NCBI GenBank assembly: GCA_002163975.1 | Contig: CP019636.1 | Coordinates: 2,987,001 to 3,051,000 of the forward strand | Reading direction: 5' to 3' | DNA from: Nostocales cyanobacterium HT-58-2 | Lineage (GTDB): Bacteria > Cyanobacteriota > Cyanobacteriia > Cyanobacteriales > Nostocaceae | Length of the DNA stretch: 64,000 nucleotides | Part shown: positions 9,673 to 18,979 of the stretch, one piece after another | How positions within the stretch are numbered: position 1 is the stretch's first letter | Layout of the letters: each line of letters starts with the position of its first letter | The notes under the pieces: generated by a model | Database searches by the model: none | Seen by the model: the letters and a program-made list of their open reading frames with translations, nothing else | Told to the model about the DNA's origin: nothing | Program-made: the position numbers and the translations under genes

Positions 9673-10230
9673 TCAAGTATTTGCCTTTTGCAACTCATCG
9701 AGTCGTGCTAGAACTTCTTTACTATGTATGCCTGGATTGACTTTAACAAAAGTCTCACGCAGGATACCGTTTGGGTCAATGATAAAGCTGTGGCGTACAG
9801 AAATAAAGCTCATCCAAGAACCATACGCTTTACTTACTGCACCAGTGGTATCAGCTAACAAGGGGAATTTTAGCCCTTCTGAATCGCAAAATTCAGCGTG
9901 GGAATCAACATCGTCAGCACTGACGCCAACAATTTCAGCATTTCTTTCTATGTATTTAGGCAAGTCCTGCTGAAAGCGACGGGCTTCTATGGTACAACCA
10001 GAGGTAAAGTCTTTAGGATAAAAGTAGAGGACTACCCACTTACCACGTAAGTCAGAGAGGGAAAGTTTACCATTGCCGATGTTGGTTGGCAAAGTAAAGT
10101 CTGGCGCCAGTTGATTTAATGGAGGAAGTTTGCCACCAAGCGCATCAGCCGCTGGGGCAAAATTAAACCAACTGATAACAGCCAGACAGCTGACAAATAA
10201 TATGCTCAAAAAAGTGCGACGGGAAGTCAT
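9673..10230 (-). CDS. Peroxiredoxin, PrxQ/BCP family, exported
   Basis: 185 residues. An N-terminal MTSRRTFLSILFVSC... stretch looks like a signal peptide (twin-Arg start plus hydrophobic core, cut near AADA), so the enzyme should act in the periplasm or thylakoid lumen. The thioredoxin-like fold carries the peroxidatic cysteine in KDFTSGCTIEA. Typical PrxQ proteins have the resolving Cys five residues later (CTxEAC); here that position is Arg. A different Cys lies downstream (AEFCDSEG). It reduces peroxides using thiols. It may be a 1-Cys or atypical 2-Cys form. Confidence 0.88.
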   Translation of the reverse strand: MTSRRTFLSILFVSCLAVISWFNFAPAADALGGKLPPLNQLAPDFTLPTNIGNGKLSLSDLRGKWVVLYFYPKDFTSGCTIEARRFQQDLPKYIERNAEIVGVSADDVDSHAEFCDSEGLKFPLLADTTGAVSKAYGSWMSFISVRHSFIIDPNGILRETFVKVNPGIHSKEVLARLDELQKANT

Positions 10231-10266
10231 TATTTATGTAGACCAGAAATACAACTTAAAATAAGT

Positions 10267-10530
10267 TTACAATTCTTGGTCGCCATTCTCAGATTCTTGA
10301 GATTCTAAAGCAGTTTCCACACTTTCGACATACTGGCTGTCAAGGAGAAAAGCTCCCCGCGCAAAACGAATCCCCCAATATCCACCAGGACGGCGGTCAA
10401 TGACTATACCTTCATCCCCAATGTGAATGACATCAGGGGGGCGCAGCATAGGCATGGGTTCAGCTGTTTTTACGTAGGGTGGTAGCGCTACCACCCGGAC
10501 CTTGCTACCAATGGAAAATTCTTTGGACAT
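10267..10530 (-). CDS. DUF3148 (CRR42-like) protein
   Basis: An 87-residue soluble protein with the signature ALPPYVKTAEPMPMLRPPD and RRPGGYWGIRFARGAFLLD of the cyanobacterial/plastid DUF3148 family. The plant relative CRR42 helps assemble the chloroplast NDH complex; the cyanobacterial role is less clear. The C-terminal 15 residues are acidic and variable. Upstream lies an AT-rich inverted repeat (about 10540-10590). Confidence 0.8.
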   Translation of the reverse strand: MSKEFSIGSKVRVVALPPYVKTAEPMPMLRPPDVIHIGDEGIVIDRRPGGYWGIRFARGAFLLDSQYVESVETALESQESENGDQEL

Positions 10531-10736
10531 GATTAGGGAATTTTAGATTTTAGACTTTAGAATTAATCTAGAATCTAAAATCCAAAATTCAAAATTTCTA
10601 GAGAGCTTGCCACATTTTTTCATGGCAAAACTCCCTTCTTGCTTAGCAGTCTATCGGATCACAATTAATTAGCCAGTAAGCTAATCGTCATTCATTTTCT
10701 TAAAGTGAAATTCTTGCAGTCAAAACTGGAATGAGA

Positions 10737-11288
10737 TTATCGACGAGCACTACGAGAAGTTGAGAGTGCTTCTTGAAGTAACTGTGGCGAGCACTGCTCG
10801 AGCTTTTGAACTGTCTGCTCTTCTTGCTGCAAGTTTTGCCGTAGCAGTTCCACAACTTGGTTCTGACCCATCTGCTCAGCAACCTGAATCAAGCAACGAT
10901 AGGAGATAACTTCTAAGTGTTCAACCTTAGCCTGCTCTCCTGCGATGGTCAGTTCTAAAAGACTAGGAGTTTCGGCACTCAGCAGCATTTCCTTTTGCCC
11001 GTCGCTAACGGCACCAGCCGCCACATCGCAATTGACTCGCGTTGGTTGCTGCCCAATAGCGCTGAACACTTGCTCCAGGTTCTTAATTTGCTGTTGAGTT
11101 TCCCGAATATGCGTTTCAAACAGTGATTTCAACTGGTTATTTTGGATATGCGGTAATGTTAGCTGTAGCGCTTCCAAAAAGCGAATTTCAGCATCATACA
11201 TACCAGCAGTATCGTACAAGAACTTATCTTCTAGGTTTGTAATCTTTGCTATTGCTAAAGGTGCTGGACGCTCTTGTGCTGTAACCAT
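10737..11288 (-). CDS. DUF892 / YciE-YciF ferritin-like protein
   Basis: 183 residues, almost entirely helical, starting near LEDKFLYDTAGMYDAEIRFLEAL. It has the four-helix bundle pattern with Glu/His residues (HIRETQQQIKNLEQVF, EHLEVISYRCLI) typical of the DUF892 stress family, whose members are ferritin-like and induced by osmotic or oxidative stress. The biochemical function is unknown. It stands alone, with no operon partner in the same direction close by. Confidence 0.82.
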   Translation of the reverse strand: MVTAQERPAPLAIAKITNLEDKFLYDTAGMYDAEIRFLEALQLTLPHIQNNQLKSLFETHIRETQQQIKNLEQVFSAIGQQPTRVNCDVAAGAVSDGQKEMLLSAETPSLLELTIAGEQAKVEHLEVISYRCLIQVAEQMGQNQVVELLRQNLQQEEQTVQKLEQCSPQLLQEALSTSRSARR

Positions 11289-11590
11289 TGTGATTCTCCT
11301 GAAAAGTTTACGCTGTACTTTACAGCCCTACCTTCAACCTACCTCTGCACTATCTGCGGCTCCTCTTACCTCAGAGACAGATAGTTGTAAAAAAAATATG
11401 TTATTTCTAATACAATATCTAAGTACTCAGAGTACTCAGTTAATATCTCTACTCATAAAAAATATTTTTTTACTTATTTATCTTGTTTTTCTTGAGTTAA
11501 ACCAATGAATTTGATAGAAGAATTAGAGCTAATTCATACTAAAAATACATCTGTAATTTTTTTGTTCCTATATGATTTTGTGTCACTTCA
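11289..11590. other. AT-rich intergenic region
   Basis: About 300 bp upstream of the minus-strand DUF892 gene and downstream of the minus-strand glycosyltransferase gene. Very AT-rich. The small plus-strand frame in it has no recognisable content. Confidence 0.4.
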
Positions 11591-12916
11591 CTAGATATGA
11601 TCTGACACCACGATTTCTGACTGAATTGACTGCTCAACAATGTCAGCAGCTCGTTTTACTCCGCCTGCTTCTAAAAGCGATCGCTTGATCCTCAATGCAT
11701 TATTCAAGTAAAAATCTTCTGTTAGCACTCGCTGAATTGCTGCTTGCAACTTGGAGATACTCAGGCGAGTTAAAGGAATAACTTCCCCGGTACCTGTCCA
11801 TTTAATTCGCGCTGCGTTTCCTGGCTGTTCATAGGTGATGGGAATAGCAATCAGAGGGACTCCGTAGCTGAGAGAATCAAGTACAGTGTTCAGACCCCCA
11901 TGGGTAATAGTTAATTTAGCTTTAGCAATCACTTCCATCTGAGGGGCGTACTGTACCACCAATGGATAACCAGGAAGTCTTTGAAGTCCCTGTGTATTTA
12001 ATGTACTCCCAAGAGTGATCACCAGTTGCACATCTAGCGCTTGGCAAGCAGCGGCGATGCATTCAAAAATTTCCTGCTTAGTGTTTTGCATACTGCCAAG
12101 GGAGGCATAGATTAAGGGTTGCCCGGTTAACCGTTCAAAGGGAAAGGGAACGTTATACGGAGATAGATTACGTAATGGTCCAGTGTAATAAAAGTGCTTT
12201 GGTAAATGAGCACAGGGGAAATCAAAAGCAGCAGACTGTTGGCTGATTTGGGCAAGTCGAGAACGGGAAGCGTATAGCCTAGGATTAGTTGGTAACTTCC
12301 ATTTTTGACGATACTCATTCAGGACTTGTAGAATTGGTTGGCTACTGCAGTCTAATATGTAATAGGTAACGTGATTACGTAAACGTGCCCACCAAGTGTT
12401 TTGGTAACTCCAAGGAGTGAAGAACGGAGGAACATCAGCACTGCGGTGGATTGCTTGCGCATTGCATACACTGATGAAAGGAATATTGAGAAGTTCAGCG
12501 ATCGCTTCACCAGCTGGTTCCATTTGATCTACCAGCAATGCTTCAATTCCTGCGGCTTCAATAGCAGCAGGCGTATCTTGGCAGATGATAGCTGTCATAC
12601 GTTGGCAAAAGTTTAGTGAATAACGTAACGCTGGTATACCGCTTAATTGACCTAACTGGGCTAAAGTTTCAGCAAGTTCGCCTGGTTGATAAATAGATTG
12701 CCCAATCGGGTAAAAGTTTAGCCCTTCTGATAGTATTTTGGGTTCTAAATCAGAGATTTGCAGAAAAGTGACGCGATGTCCACGCGATGGGCAAAGGCGG
12801 GGCTTTGGCGATCGCACAGAGCACTGCACCGGAGGTGAACGCAACTCTCTTCCCAAAGCTGCCAAGGGATTCAAGTGACCAGAAAAAGGCGGGCAAATGA
12901 CACCAAAGTGAGTCAT
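11591..12916 (-). CDS. UGT/MGT-type glycosyltransferase (zeaxanthin glucosyltransferase-like)
   Basis: 441 residues with a GT-B fold. The N-terminal acceptor domain begins FGVICPPFSGHLNPLAALGREL. The C-terminal nucleotide-sugar domain has the family signature TITHGGLNTVLDSLSYGVPL and the YEQPGNAARI turn. Such enzymes move a sugar from an NDP donor to a lipid or small-molecule hydroxyl; in cyanobacteria the closest type is carotenoid (zeaxanthin) glucosyltransferase, but the acceptor is not certain. An 18-residue insert rich in Pro, Arg and Cys (about residues 27-45) interrupts the otherwise standard ...GREL-RGHRVTF segment. Its DNA contains a HIP1 site and looks like a small repeat inserted in frame. 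Confidence 0.83.
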   Translation of the reverse strand: MTHFGVICPPFSGHLNPLAALGRELRSPPVQCSVRSPKPRLCPSRGHRVTFLQISDLEPKILSEGLNFYPIGQSIYQPGELAETLAQLGQLSGIPALRYSLNFCQRMTAIICQDTPAAIEAAGIEALLVDQMEPAGEAIAELLNIPFISVCNAQAIHRSADVPPFFTPWSYQNTWWARLRNHVTYYILDCSSQPILQVLNEYRQKWKLPTNPRLYASRSRLAQISQQSAAFDFPCAHLPKHFYYTGPLRNLSPYNVPFPFERLTGQPLIYASLGSMQNTKQEIFECIAAACQALDVQLVITLGSTLNTQGLQRLPGYPLVVQYAPQMEVIAKAKLTITHGGLNTVLDSLSYGVPLIAIPITYEQPGNAARIKWTGTGEVIPLTRLSISKLQAAIQRVLTEDFYLNNALRIKRSLLEAGGVKRAADIVEQSIQSEIVVSDHI

Positions 12917-13303
12917 ACTTAAATTATTAGTAATTTTTAATTAAGTTGAAAATTAAAAATTACACTTGAGCAAATATGAATTTTATTTGCTCAATAAATT
13001 AATTTATTTATTCTCTATATTTATCTCTATATTTATATGATTAGTCAATTCATATAATCAGAACCTCATCCTAATGGCTTGTTTAACTGTGGCTTAAACA
13101 GTACTTTTGTATGAATTTATCAAATATGCTCGGAATCCCATGCCAAAGCAAAGATGGGAGATGCATATTATTAGTACTCCGCTCCTTGTAGAGTCAAACT
13201 TAAGTTTGCTTGTGCTTGGAAATACAAAATATTTTTACTATTTAATATTATTTTTACTGTTAAAGAATATAAAAATGTCTTCCTAAGATCCCCTTAAGCA
13301 ACC
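12917..13303. other. Intergenic region without a gene
   Basis: 387 AT-rich bases between two minus-strand genes. Short repeats of TTATTTGCTCAA and CTCTATATTTAT occur. No gene, terminator or operator is evident. Confidence 0.4.
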
Positions 13304-14389
13304 TCAACGTACTTTGTCTTGATAGTTTTGAAAAAGCTTAAAAACCTTGTTATCAAGTGCCGTGGAGAGTTTTGAAGCAATAACACTGCTTGAAACCCAG
13401 TTAAAAGGTTGTGGTAAACCAAAATTTTGCCAAGCAATAGTCTCTATTGTTATACCTGGGTTTTCAACCTCTTGTGCGACGAGAACCTTTCCAGAAATAC
13501 GATGATGGGTAATATTGTGTGAAAATTTGCTTGGCAGTTCAAAAAGTTGAAGATGTTGCAGAGATTGAAGAACCTCTTTGGCTTGCGATATTTCTATGGC
13601 AGGAATTAATGGAAAACCGACAGTATTTGAGAGAAATCCTTTTGTTCTGTTGACAATAGCGAGTGTACCCGTTGCCTTTCTCCAAACAAGCAAAGCAAAT
13701 AACTCCACATCTACCACCTCACGCCGTGGTTTTTTGGGAGGACAGATTTCAATGCAATTTCTTGCAAAAGCTAAGCACTGTTCTTGTAATGGACACAAAA
13801 GGCACAAAGGTTTCGATTTACGACAGACAGTTGCACCTAACTCCATCATTGCTTGGTTAAAGTCACCAGGACGTTCATCAGGAATCATCTGAGTCACATG
13901 AGTTTGAATGGCTGATTGCCCAGAAGAACTCCACACATCTTCCGACAAGGCTAGCAAACGGCTGACAACCCTCACAATATTGCCGTCAACGCAGGCGACT
14001 TTTTCATTGAAGCAAATACTTGCAATAACAGACGCTGTGTAAGGTCCGCAGCCAGGAATTTGAAGCCACTCACGGTATGATTGAGGAAAGTGACCATCAA
14101 GCTGCTCAACTATATAATTTGCACCTTTGTTTAGGTTACGAGCACGAGCATAATAGCCTAACCCTGACCAAAGTTGGCGTAGTTTCTCTTCATCACAAGC
14201 TGCAAGGTGGTAAACAGTAGGAAGGTGCTTGACAAATTCTGAGAATTTTGGCACGACCACAGCCAGAGTTGTTTGTTGACTCATAACTTCGCAGACCCAG
14301 GTATGATAAATGTTTATTTCTTGACGCCAAGGCAATGGTCTGTGATGATGGTCGTACCATGTCAGTAGTTTCTCAGCACATTGATTCAC
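13304..14389 (-). CDS. mutY: A/G-specific adenine DNA glycosylase
   Basis: 361 residues, normal length for MutY. The N-terminal glycosylase domain has LPWRQE, the catalytic Glu of EVMSQQT, the helix-hairpin-helix LQIPGCGPYTASVIAS and the catalytic Asp of VDGNIVRV. A 4Fe-4S loop follows with the spacing C-x6-C-x2-C-x5-C (CRKSKPLCLLCPLQEQC). The C-terminal NUDIX-like domain (about 225-350) recognises 8-oxoG; it is weakly conserved here, as usual. MutY removes adenine opposite 8-oxoguanine. A lone gene with no evident operon. Confidence 0.93.
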   Translation of the reverse strand: MNQCAEKLLTWYDHHHRPLPWRQEINIYHTWVCEVMSQQTTLAVVVPKFSEFVKHLPTVYHLAACDEEKLRQLWSGLGYYARARNLNKGANYIVEQLDGHFPQSYREWLQIPGCGPYTASVIASICFNEKVACVDGNIVRVVSRLLALSEDVWSSSGQSAIQTHVTQMIPDERPGDFNQAMMELGATVCRKSKPLCLLCPLQEQCLAFARNCIEICPPKKPRREVVDVELFALLVWRKATGTLAIVNRTKGFLSNTVGFPLIPAIEISQAKEVLQSLQHLQLFELPSKFSHNITHHRISGKVLVAQEVENPGITIETIAWQNFGLPQPFNWVSSSVIASKLSTALDNKVFKLFQNYQDKVR

Positions 14390-14572
14390 TATTCAACCTC
14401 AGTTCAGTCCAAGATAAATCCTAGCAGCATATCTTCTTCTGATAACCCTATTGTTTTGCGCAAGGGTTTTCATACCAAATTGAGATTGCTAATATTGTTT
14501 GATTAAGTCTCTTAGAACTGAACTTAAGATGAACTCGGGTTGTATGTTGATTTTTCTCTTCAAAGAATCCTC

Positions 14573-15490
14573 TCAACAAGTTTTCGTAATATCTCTATCT
14601 GTTGGAGGTTGAAGTGATATTCTAATAACCACTTTAATGTCAGTATCAGTTGCTTCCGTAATTTCAGCTACCTCACCAAGCCATTCGTGATCTTTGAGAT
14701 TAATGTCAGTGATGCAAAGAAGATGACCAACCCCAAATAACGATTGAGTTTCTATCTCTTGTGGATCGTTCAGAGAATCATTACAGTGATCAGTATTCGG
14801 AAGTTTATTATGAGAATGATTGCTTACCTGAAAGTGTTCTAGGGTTCTTGTTTCTTTGTTTAGTAGCTTCTCGTTCGATTGTTCCGTGATATTGTCAATT
14901 TGAGTATCTAACGCTGATGACACTTGAAGTTGCTCAGTAGGATTAGATGTTTCTTGGATTGTACTTTCAGTCGTGACGCCAATGGCAGTCGTGACAGCCA
15001 TGGTGTCGTAACTAGAACTTCTAAATTTGGTGACTTCTTTGTGTTTCTTGGTAATTGCCTTGACTTTAGCGTGAGTAATGACTTCTCCCTGTCTAGCACG
15101 TTTGAGAGCTTCCTGACGAACGACTTCAGGAGTGGATGGAGATGCTAAAACATAAAGTGCTGAAGTATCGATAGACAAATCTGTGAAATTTACAGATTGG
15201 AATTGTCGAGTAACTTGCATGAACTTTCTAGCTGTCCACTGTCCCCAATTAAACTCAGCTTGTAACCAATTCTCAAAATGTCCATGTCCCAATTGTTCTT
15301 TAGCCTCCAGCAGCTTCTGTCCAATATTGACAATATCCTGCGCTGTTCGTCTGATCAAACTCTTGATTTCTTGAGTATGCTGTTGAAGAAAGATTTTCGT
15401 TCTCTGATCGAGAATTGAATAGTCAAAACCTTTTTCTTCTTCATTAGGCATTTGTTTGATTGGACAAGGTAGTGCTTGATTGAGAGACAT
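14573..15490 (-). CDS. DUF3102 protein
   Basis: 305 residues. The N-terminal 150 residues match the cyanobacterial DUF3102 family (TRRTAQDIVNIGQKL-like, GHGHFENWLQAEFNWGQWTA, FMQVTRQFQSVNFTDLSI, LASPSTPEVVRQEALKRA). The rest is a low-complexity Ser/Thr/Glu/Asn linker and a short C-terminal beta-rich segment. DUF3102 proteins recall ParB/KorB-like helical domains and occur on plasmids and in repeated chromosomal copies; the function is unknown. A decayed relative of the same family lies at 18869-18979. Confidence 0.8.
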   Translation of the reverse strand: MSLNQALPCPIKQMPNEEEKGFDYSILDQRTKIFLQQHTQEIKSLIRRTAQDIVNIGQKLLEAKEQLGHGHFENWLQAEFNWGQWTARKFMQVTRQFQSVNFTDLSIDTSALYVLASPSTPEVVRQEALKRARQGEVITHAKVKAITKKHKEVTKFRSSSYDTMAVTTAIGVTTESTIQETSNPTEQLQVSSALDTQIDNITEQSNEKLLNKETRTLEHFQVSNHSHNKLPNTDHCNDSLNDPQEIETQSLFGVGHLLCITDINLKDHEWLGEVAEITEATDTDIKVVIRISLQPPTDRDITKTC

Positions 15491-16179
15491 AATTAGTCAA
15501 CCTTTGTGAGATGCAAACCAACCGATAGATGCTCATGAGTTTTTTTATCCCAATTTTTTGAATCAGGATTTTGCTCTTCTTTTTTCACTTCTTTAAAAGA
15601 AAATAACAACCCTTAATTCAGAGATTTTGGACTCATGATTTAGAGTACAATATTCATTCTCAGTACGTAATCCAAACTCTCCAAATGAGAAGGAATTCAG
15701 AAGGGCACTTTTTTCCTTAGAGTGACAGAAGAGGGTTTGAACTCGTAAAAATATTTAACCATCTAAAGTAAAACTATCAAAATGCCCTTTCTTCTTGAAT
15801 TCAGGACGCTTGGCTAGAATAAGGGATCTTTATGTGCAATTTTTTCTAATTTTGTCTAATTACATTCAATCTGCCATAGCTTTTTTTCTGTCATTTTTAT
15901 GCGCTGAGCACAACTCGTCATTAATGGATGAAACAAACAAAATATCGAAAAATTTGGAGAATTTTAAGATGGCTCATGAGCGACTAGCTAAACATAATGC
16001 CATTCTTTATTGAAGAATCGACTAAAAAAACAAGGGAGAAGAAGAGGGGGAGCTCGCTGAGCCCTGCGGGCACGCTACGCAAACGCTTGGGAGCACCCGA
16101 GAGGGGGAGAAGCATTAATGTTCATTAACTCTTTTCTCCCTTGCTCAGGTGCTCCCTTGCTTCTTGCTCAAAGTCGAGT
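15491..16179. other. Intergenic region with a dispersed repeat
   Basis: 689 bp between two minus-strand genes. A short plus-strand frame (15795-16013) has hydrophobic content but no ribosome binding site or known family, so I do not call it. The right part (about 16033-16170) is a G/C-rich dispersed repeat described separately. Confidence 0.5.
16033..16170. repeat. Dispersed repeat, copy 1 (GAAGAGGGGGAG ... GCTTCTT.TGCTCAAA)
   Basis: Starts with GAAGAAGAGGGGGAGCTCGC, contains a central near-palindrome around ATTAATGTTCATTAACTC, and ends with CTCCCTTGCTTCTTGCTCAAA. A related sequence in the same order is found at about 46958-47075. The ends are complementary (GGGAGAAGAAG / CTTGCTTCTTG-like), so it can fold back. 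It is probably a non-autonomous repeat of filamentous cyanobacteria. Confidence 0.6.
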
Positions 16180-17349
16180 TTAGAAAATATCAGCCGGATC
16201 GGCTTGCTGTAATTTCCGCATAGCGATCGCTCCTGCCCCAACACACATGACGCTGGTTAATATCAGCACTAATGTTGCGCGAGAGGCTTTCATGGCGATC
16301 GGTAAAAATGTTGCGGACTTTGCAAGAGCGTAAAGTCCACTTGAAAGCAAAAACCCTGGCACAAAGCCCAAAACGGCTAAAAGAAGAGCCTCTTGAACGA
16401 GAACCCCGATGAAATAGGTATTACTGTATCCCATTGCCTTGAGAGTAGCGTATTCTGGCAAATGATCGGAAACATCTGTGTAAAGGATTTGATAGACAAT
16501 CACTGTTCCGACCAAAAACCCGATCGCCACACCAAAGCCAAAGATATAGCCAATGGGAGAACCTGTTTGCCAATATCCACGTTCACGATCAGTGAATTCA
16601 TCGAGGGTTAGCACTAGCAAATTATTTGGCAGGATTGCTCGCAAATCTGCCTGGACTTGCTTAATTCTTGCGTTTGGTTCTGTTTTAATGATACCTACAT
16701 CAATTTCGTTGGCTTGACGCTGGGTAAAAAGTCGTAAAAAAGTAGAATCACTCGTGACGAGATTGCCCGCAGCAGAAAAGGAGACACCAAGCGTAAATAA
16801 TCCAACAACCTGAACTTCAAAATCATTAACCTGAACAGAAAGTGAATTTTCCTTTTTTAGCAAGTTAGGAACATCCCCAAGTTGAGGAAGTGCTCCAGCT
16901 TGGTCAAACAATGCTCGATTTAATAACTTAAGCTCATCCAAGTGTTGATTGACTTCTGGCAAGTCAAATGCTGGTTGACTCGGATCAATCCCGTAGACGA
17001 AGATTTGGCGACTGGCTTTGTTGTCAGGATTTCGCCAATTTGCTTGACCAACATACAGCGAGCCAACAGACGCTACACCGTTTATGCCTGCTGCCTGATA
17101 GAGATTGTCTCTTGAGAAACTTTTGATTGAGCCAAGGTTATCAGACAATTTATCGACTAAAAATAAATCTCCTTGAATTGTTGTATAAGGGCGCAATTGC
17201 GAATCAATCAGTGCATCCTTCAATCCAAGTTGGATAAACATGAGCAAATCTGCAAACGTAATTCCTGCTATAGCAACTAACAGACGTGCTTTCTGGCGAC
17301 TCATTTGCAGCCAAGCCAGTGGGGTTTTACGAAATAATTTACGAAACAT
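16180..17349 (-). CDS. devC: DevC-like ABC transporter permease
   Basis: About 390 residues from MFRKLFRKTPLAWLQMSRQK; a longer frame upstream would overlap the preceding gene and is unlikely. It has an N-terminal membrane helix (LLVAIAGITFADLLMFIQLG), a large periplasmic domain (about 50-260) and three C-terminal helices of the FtsX/MacB type, as in DevC of the DevBCA exporter. DevBCA moves heterocyst glycolipids through TolC in Anabaena; paralogues of unknown cargo are numerous in filamentous cyanobacteria. It follows the DevB-like gene with 4 bp between them. No devA ATPase gene follows. Confidence 0.88.
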   Translation of the reverse strand: MFRKLFRKTPLAWLQMSRQKARLLVAIAGITFADLLMFIQLGLKDALIDSQLRPYTTIQGDLFLVDKLSDNLGSIKSFSRDNLYQAAGINGVASVGSLYVGQANWRNPDNKASRQIFVYGIDPSQPAFDLPEVNQHLDELKLLNRALFDQAGALPQLGDVPNLLKKENSLSVQVNDFEVQVVGLFTLGVSFSAAGNLVTSDSTFLRLFTQRQANEIDVGIIKTEPNARIKQVQADLRAILPNNLLVLTLDEFTDRERGYWQTGSPIGYIFGFGVAIGFLVGTVIVYQILYTDVSDHLPEYATLKAMGYSNTYFIGVLVQEALLLAVLGFVPGFLLSSGLYALAKSATFLPIAMKASRATLVLILTSVMCVGAGAIAMRKLQQADPADIF

Positions 17350-17353
17350 AAAT

Positions 17354-18550
17354 TTATTGATATTGAAGTGTCTTCTGCTGACGACTGTAAGTTGATGGCA
17401 CATCCGGTTGAATAGCAACCTGGACTTGTAAATTGGTCAAATTAGCGACTCGCTGGCTCTCTTCTGGAGGAAGTTGAATCCTCACTTCAATAACTCTGCG
17501 ATCAAGATTTTCTCCGGGTTGACCACTGGTAATTTCTTGTTTGGTCACTTGTAACCCAATAAAACTAACAGTTCCACGCAGTTGTCCAGGAAATGATGCA
17601 CTGGTGATGACGGCTGGTTTTCCTAGGCGAATTTTCCCAATGTCAGTTTGATAGACCTCTGCCACAACTTGCATTTGGTCAGTTTGTCCTAAGTCAACAA
17701 TGCCTTTAGAGCCAACAACTTCTCCTGGTTTGGCGTAAATATCGAGAATACGACCTGCTCTTGGTGCGCGGATATAGACGTCATCCAAGGCAGCTTGAGC
17801 TTTTTTGGCTGCTGATTTCGCCTGTTCTACTTTAGCTTGAGCAACTTGTATATCAACCGGACGCACCTCTGCAATCTTATTTAGGTTAGCTTGAGCTTGT
17901 TTTATTTGGGCACGAATTGTCTCTGCACTCCGATTTTGCTGAGCTTGAGCTTCCTTGAGTTGTGCTTGTGCTGTTTCCAGAGCTAGACGCTTACTGTCTA
18001 GCTCTACAGCAGAAGTTGCTCCTTCTTTATATAGCGAAAAATAGCGGTTGTAGTCAGCATTGGTGGTTCTTACTTCTGCTTGCCAACGAGTGATAGTAGC
18101 TTGTTGAGTGACAATTTCGCCTTTTAACTGCTCCTGAAGACGAACAATTTCAGCTTTTTGAGCTGCAATCTCCCCAAATTTGGCACCAGCTTTTACCTTT
18201 GCTAGCTCTGAGAGTGATACCTGGACTTGTGCTTGCGCTTCGAGTAAGGCAGTTTGCATACGTGCTTGTGCATCCATAATTGCAATCACCTGACCTGCTT
18301 GAGTGCGATCGCCCCGTTGTACCAGCAGTTTTGTGACACGGTCATTGCTAAGAGTAGCAGGCACAGAAACTTTAATAACTTCTGTTGCTGGTTCTAGTCG
18401 TCCTAGTGCTGTGATTTGCCGAACGATGGGAGCAGCTTTTACTTCTTGAATTGGTTGACTAGTCTGTTTTGATTGGGAAAGACCATAGAAAACGATTGTG
18501 CCTGACATGGTAGTGGCAGCAACAATCAAGGCAAGCGTCCATCGGTTCAT
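17354..18550 (-). CDS. devB: DevB-like membrane fusion protein (HlyD family)
   Basis: About 398 residues starting at MNRWTLALIVAATTMSGTIV (an ATG at 18583 is 11 codons upstream). One N-terminal transmembrane helix, then the split biotinyl-lipoyl domain (ITALGRLEPATEVIKVSVP and DDVYIRAPRAGRILDIYAKPGEVV), and between them a long alpha-helical coiled-coil hairpin rich in Ala/Gln/Lys (about 90-245). It bridges an inner-membrane ABC transporter and a TolC-like outer-membrane channel. Operon with the DevC-like permease. Confidence 0.9.
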   Translation of the reverse strand: MNRWTLALIVAATTMSGTIVFYGLSQSKQTSQPIQEVKAAPIVRQITALGRLEPATEVIKVSVPATLSNDRVTKLLVQRGDRTQAGQVIAIMDAQARMQTALLEAQAQVQVSLSELAKVKAGAKFGEIAAQKAEIVRLQEQLKGEIVTQQATITRWQAEVRTTNADYNRYFSLYKEGATSAVELDSKRLALETAQAQLKEAQAQQNRSAETIRAQIKQAQANLNKIAEVRPVDIQVAQAKVEQAKSAAKKAQAALDDVYIRAPRAGRILDIYAKPGEVVGSKGIVDLGQTDQMQVVAEVYQTDIGKIRLGKPAVITSASFPGQLRGTVSFIGLQVTKQEITSGQPGENLDRRVIEVRIQLPPEESQRVANLTNLQVQVAIQPDVPSTYSRQQKTLQYQ

Positions 18551-18868
18551 GTCGAGTCCTGTGTGGAGTAATTGGCGTTGCAAAAGATGAAGTATGAATT
18601 GAGATCAACTGGTTTTATGAATGGGGATGACCAAATTGATAATAAAACTTATATAGTTATACACTGATATAGCCATCTAGATGTATGCAACAGCTATTTT
18701 AAACATTATCGAGCTTGACTACATGAACGAACCTTCTGTTATTTTCAATCTGTAGAGATATTGAAACTATACTGGTCGTTTGCTTTTCATTACCTGAAAC
18801 ATCGTTCATCAAAGGCGGTGTGTTCCGCACAATGCCACTGTTCACCGAAATTCTAGATGAATTGAGCA

Positions 18869-18979
18869 ATGCCCAAATCTGTGAAATTCACAGATTTGTT
18901 TATAGGTGCTTCAGCCCTTTATTTTTTTGCAGCTCCATCCACTCCTAAGGTTGTTTGTCGTTCTGGTAAATCGAGTTAA
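18869..18979 (+). pseudogene. DUF3102 gene remnant
   Basis: The plus strand encodes SVKFTDLFIGASALYFFAAP and then STPKVV before a stop at 18977-18979. This lines up with SVNFTDLSIDTSALYVLASP and STPEVV of the DUF3102 gene at 14573-15490 and is similar at the nucleotide level, but it is on the opposite strand and keeps only about 35 codons. It is a decayed fragment of a second DUF3102 copy. Confidence 0.75.

Noticed and set aside
15795..16013. 72-codon frame upstream of the dispersed repeat
   Set aside because: No ribosome binding site or recognised family; the hydrophobic content follows from AT-rich DNA.
18875..18897. Perfect palindrome AAATCTGTGAA-A-TTCACAGATTT as a possible operator
   Set aside because: It falls within the DUF3102 remnant and corresponds to the SVKFTDL codons; the intact gene has nearly the same bases, so the symmetry is explained by coding ancestry.
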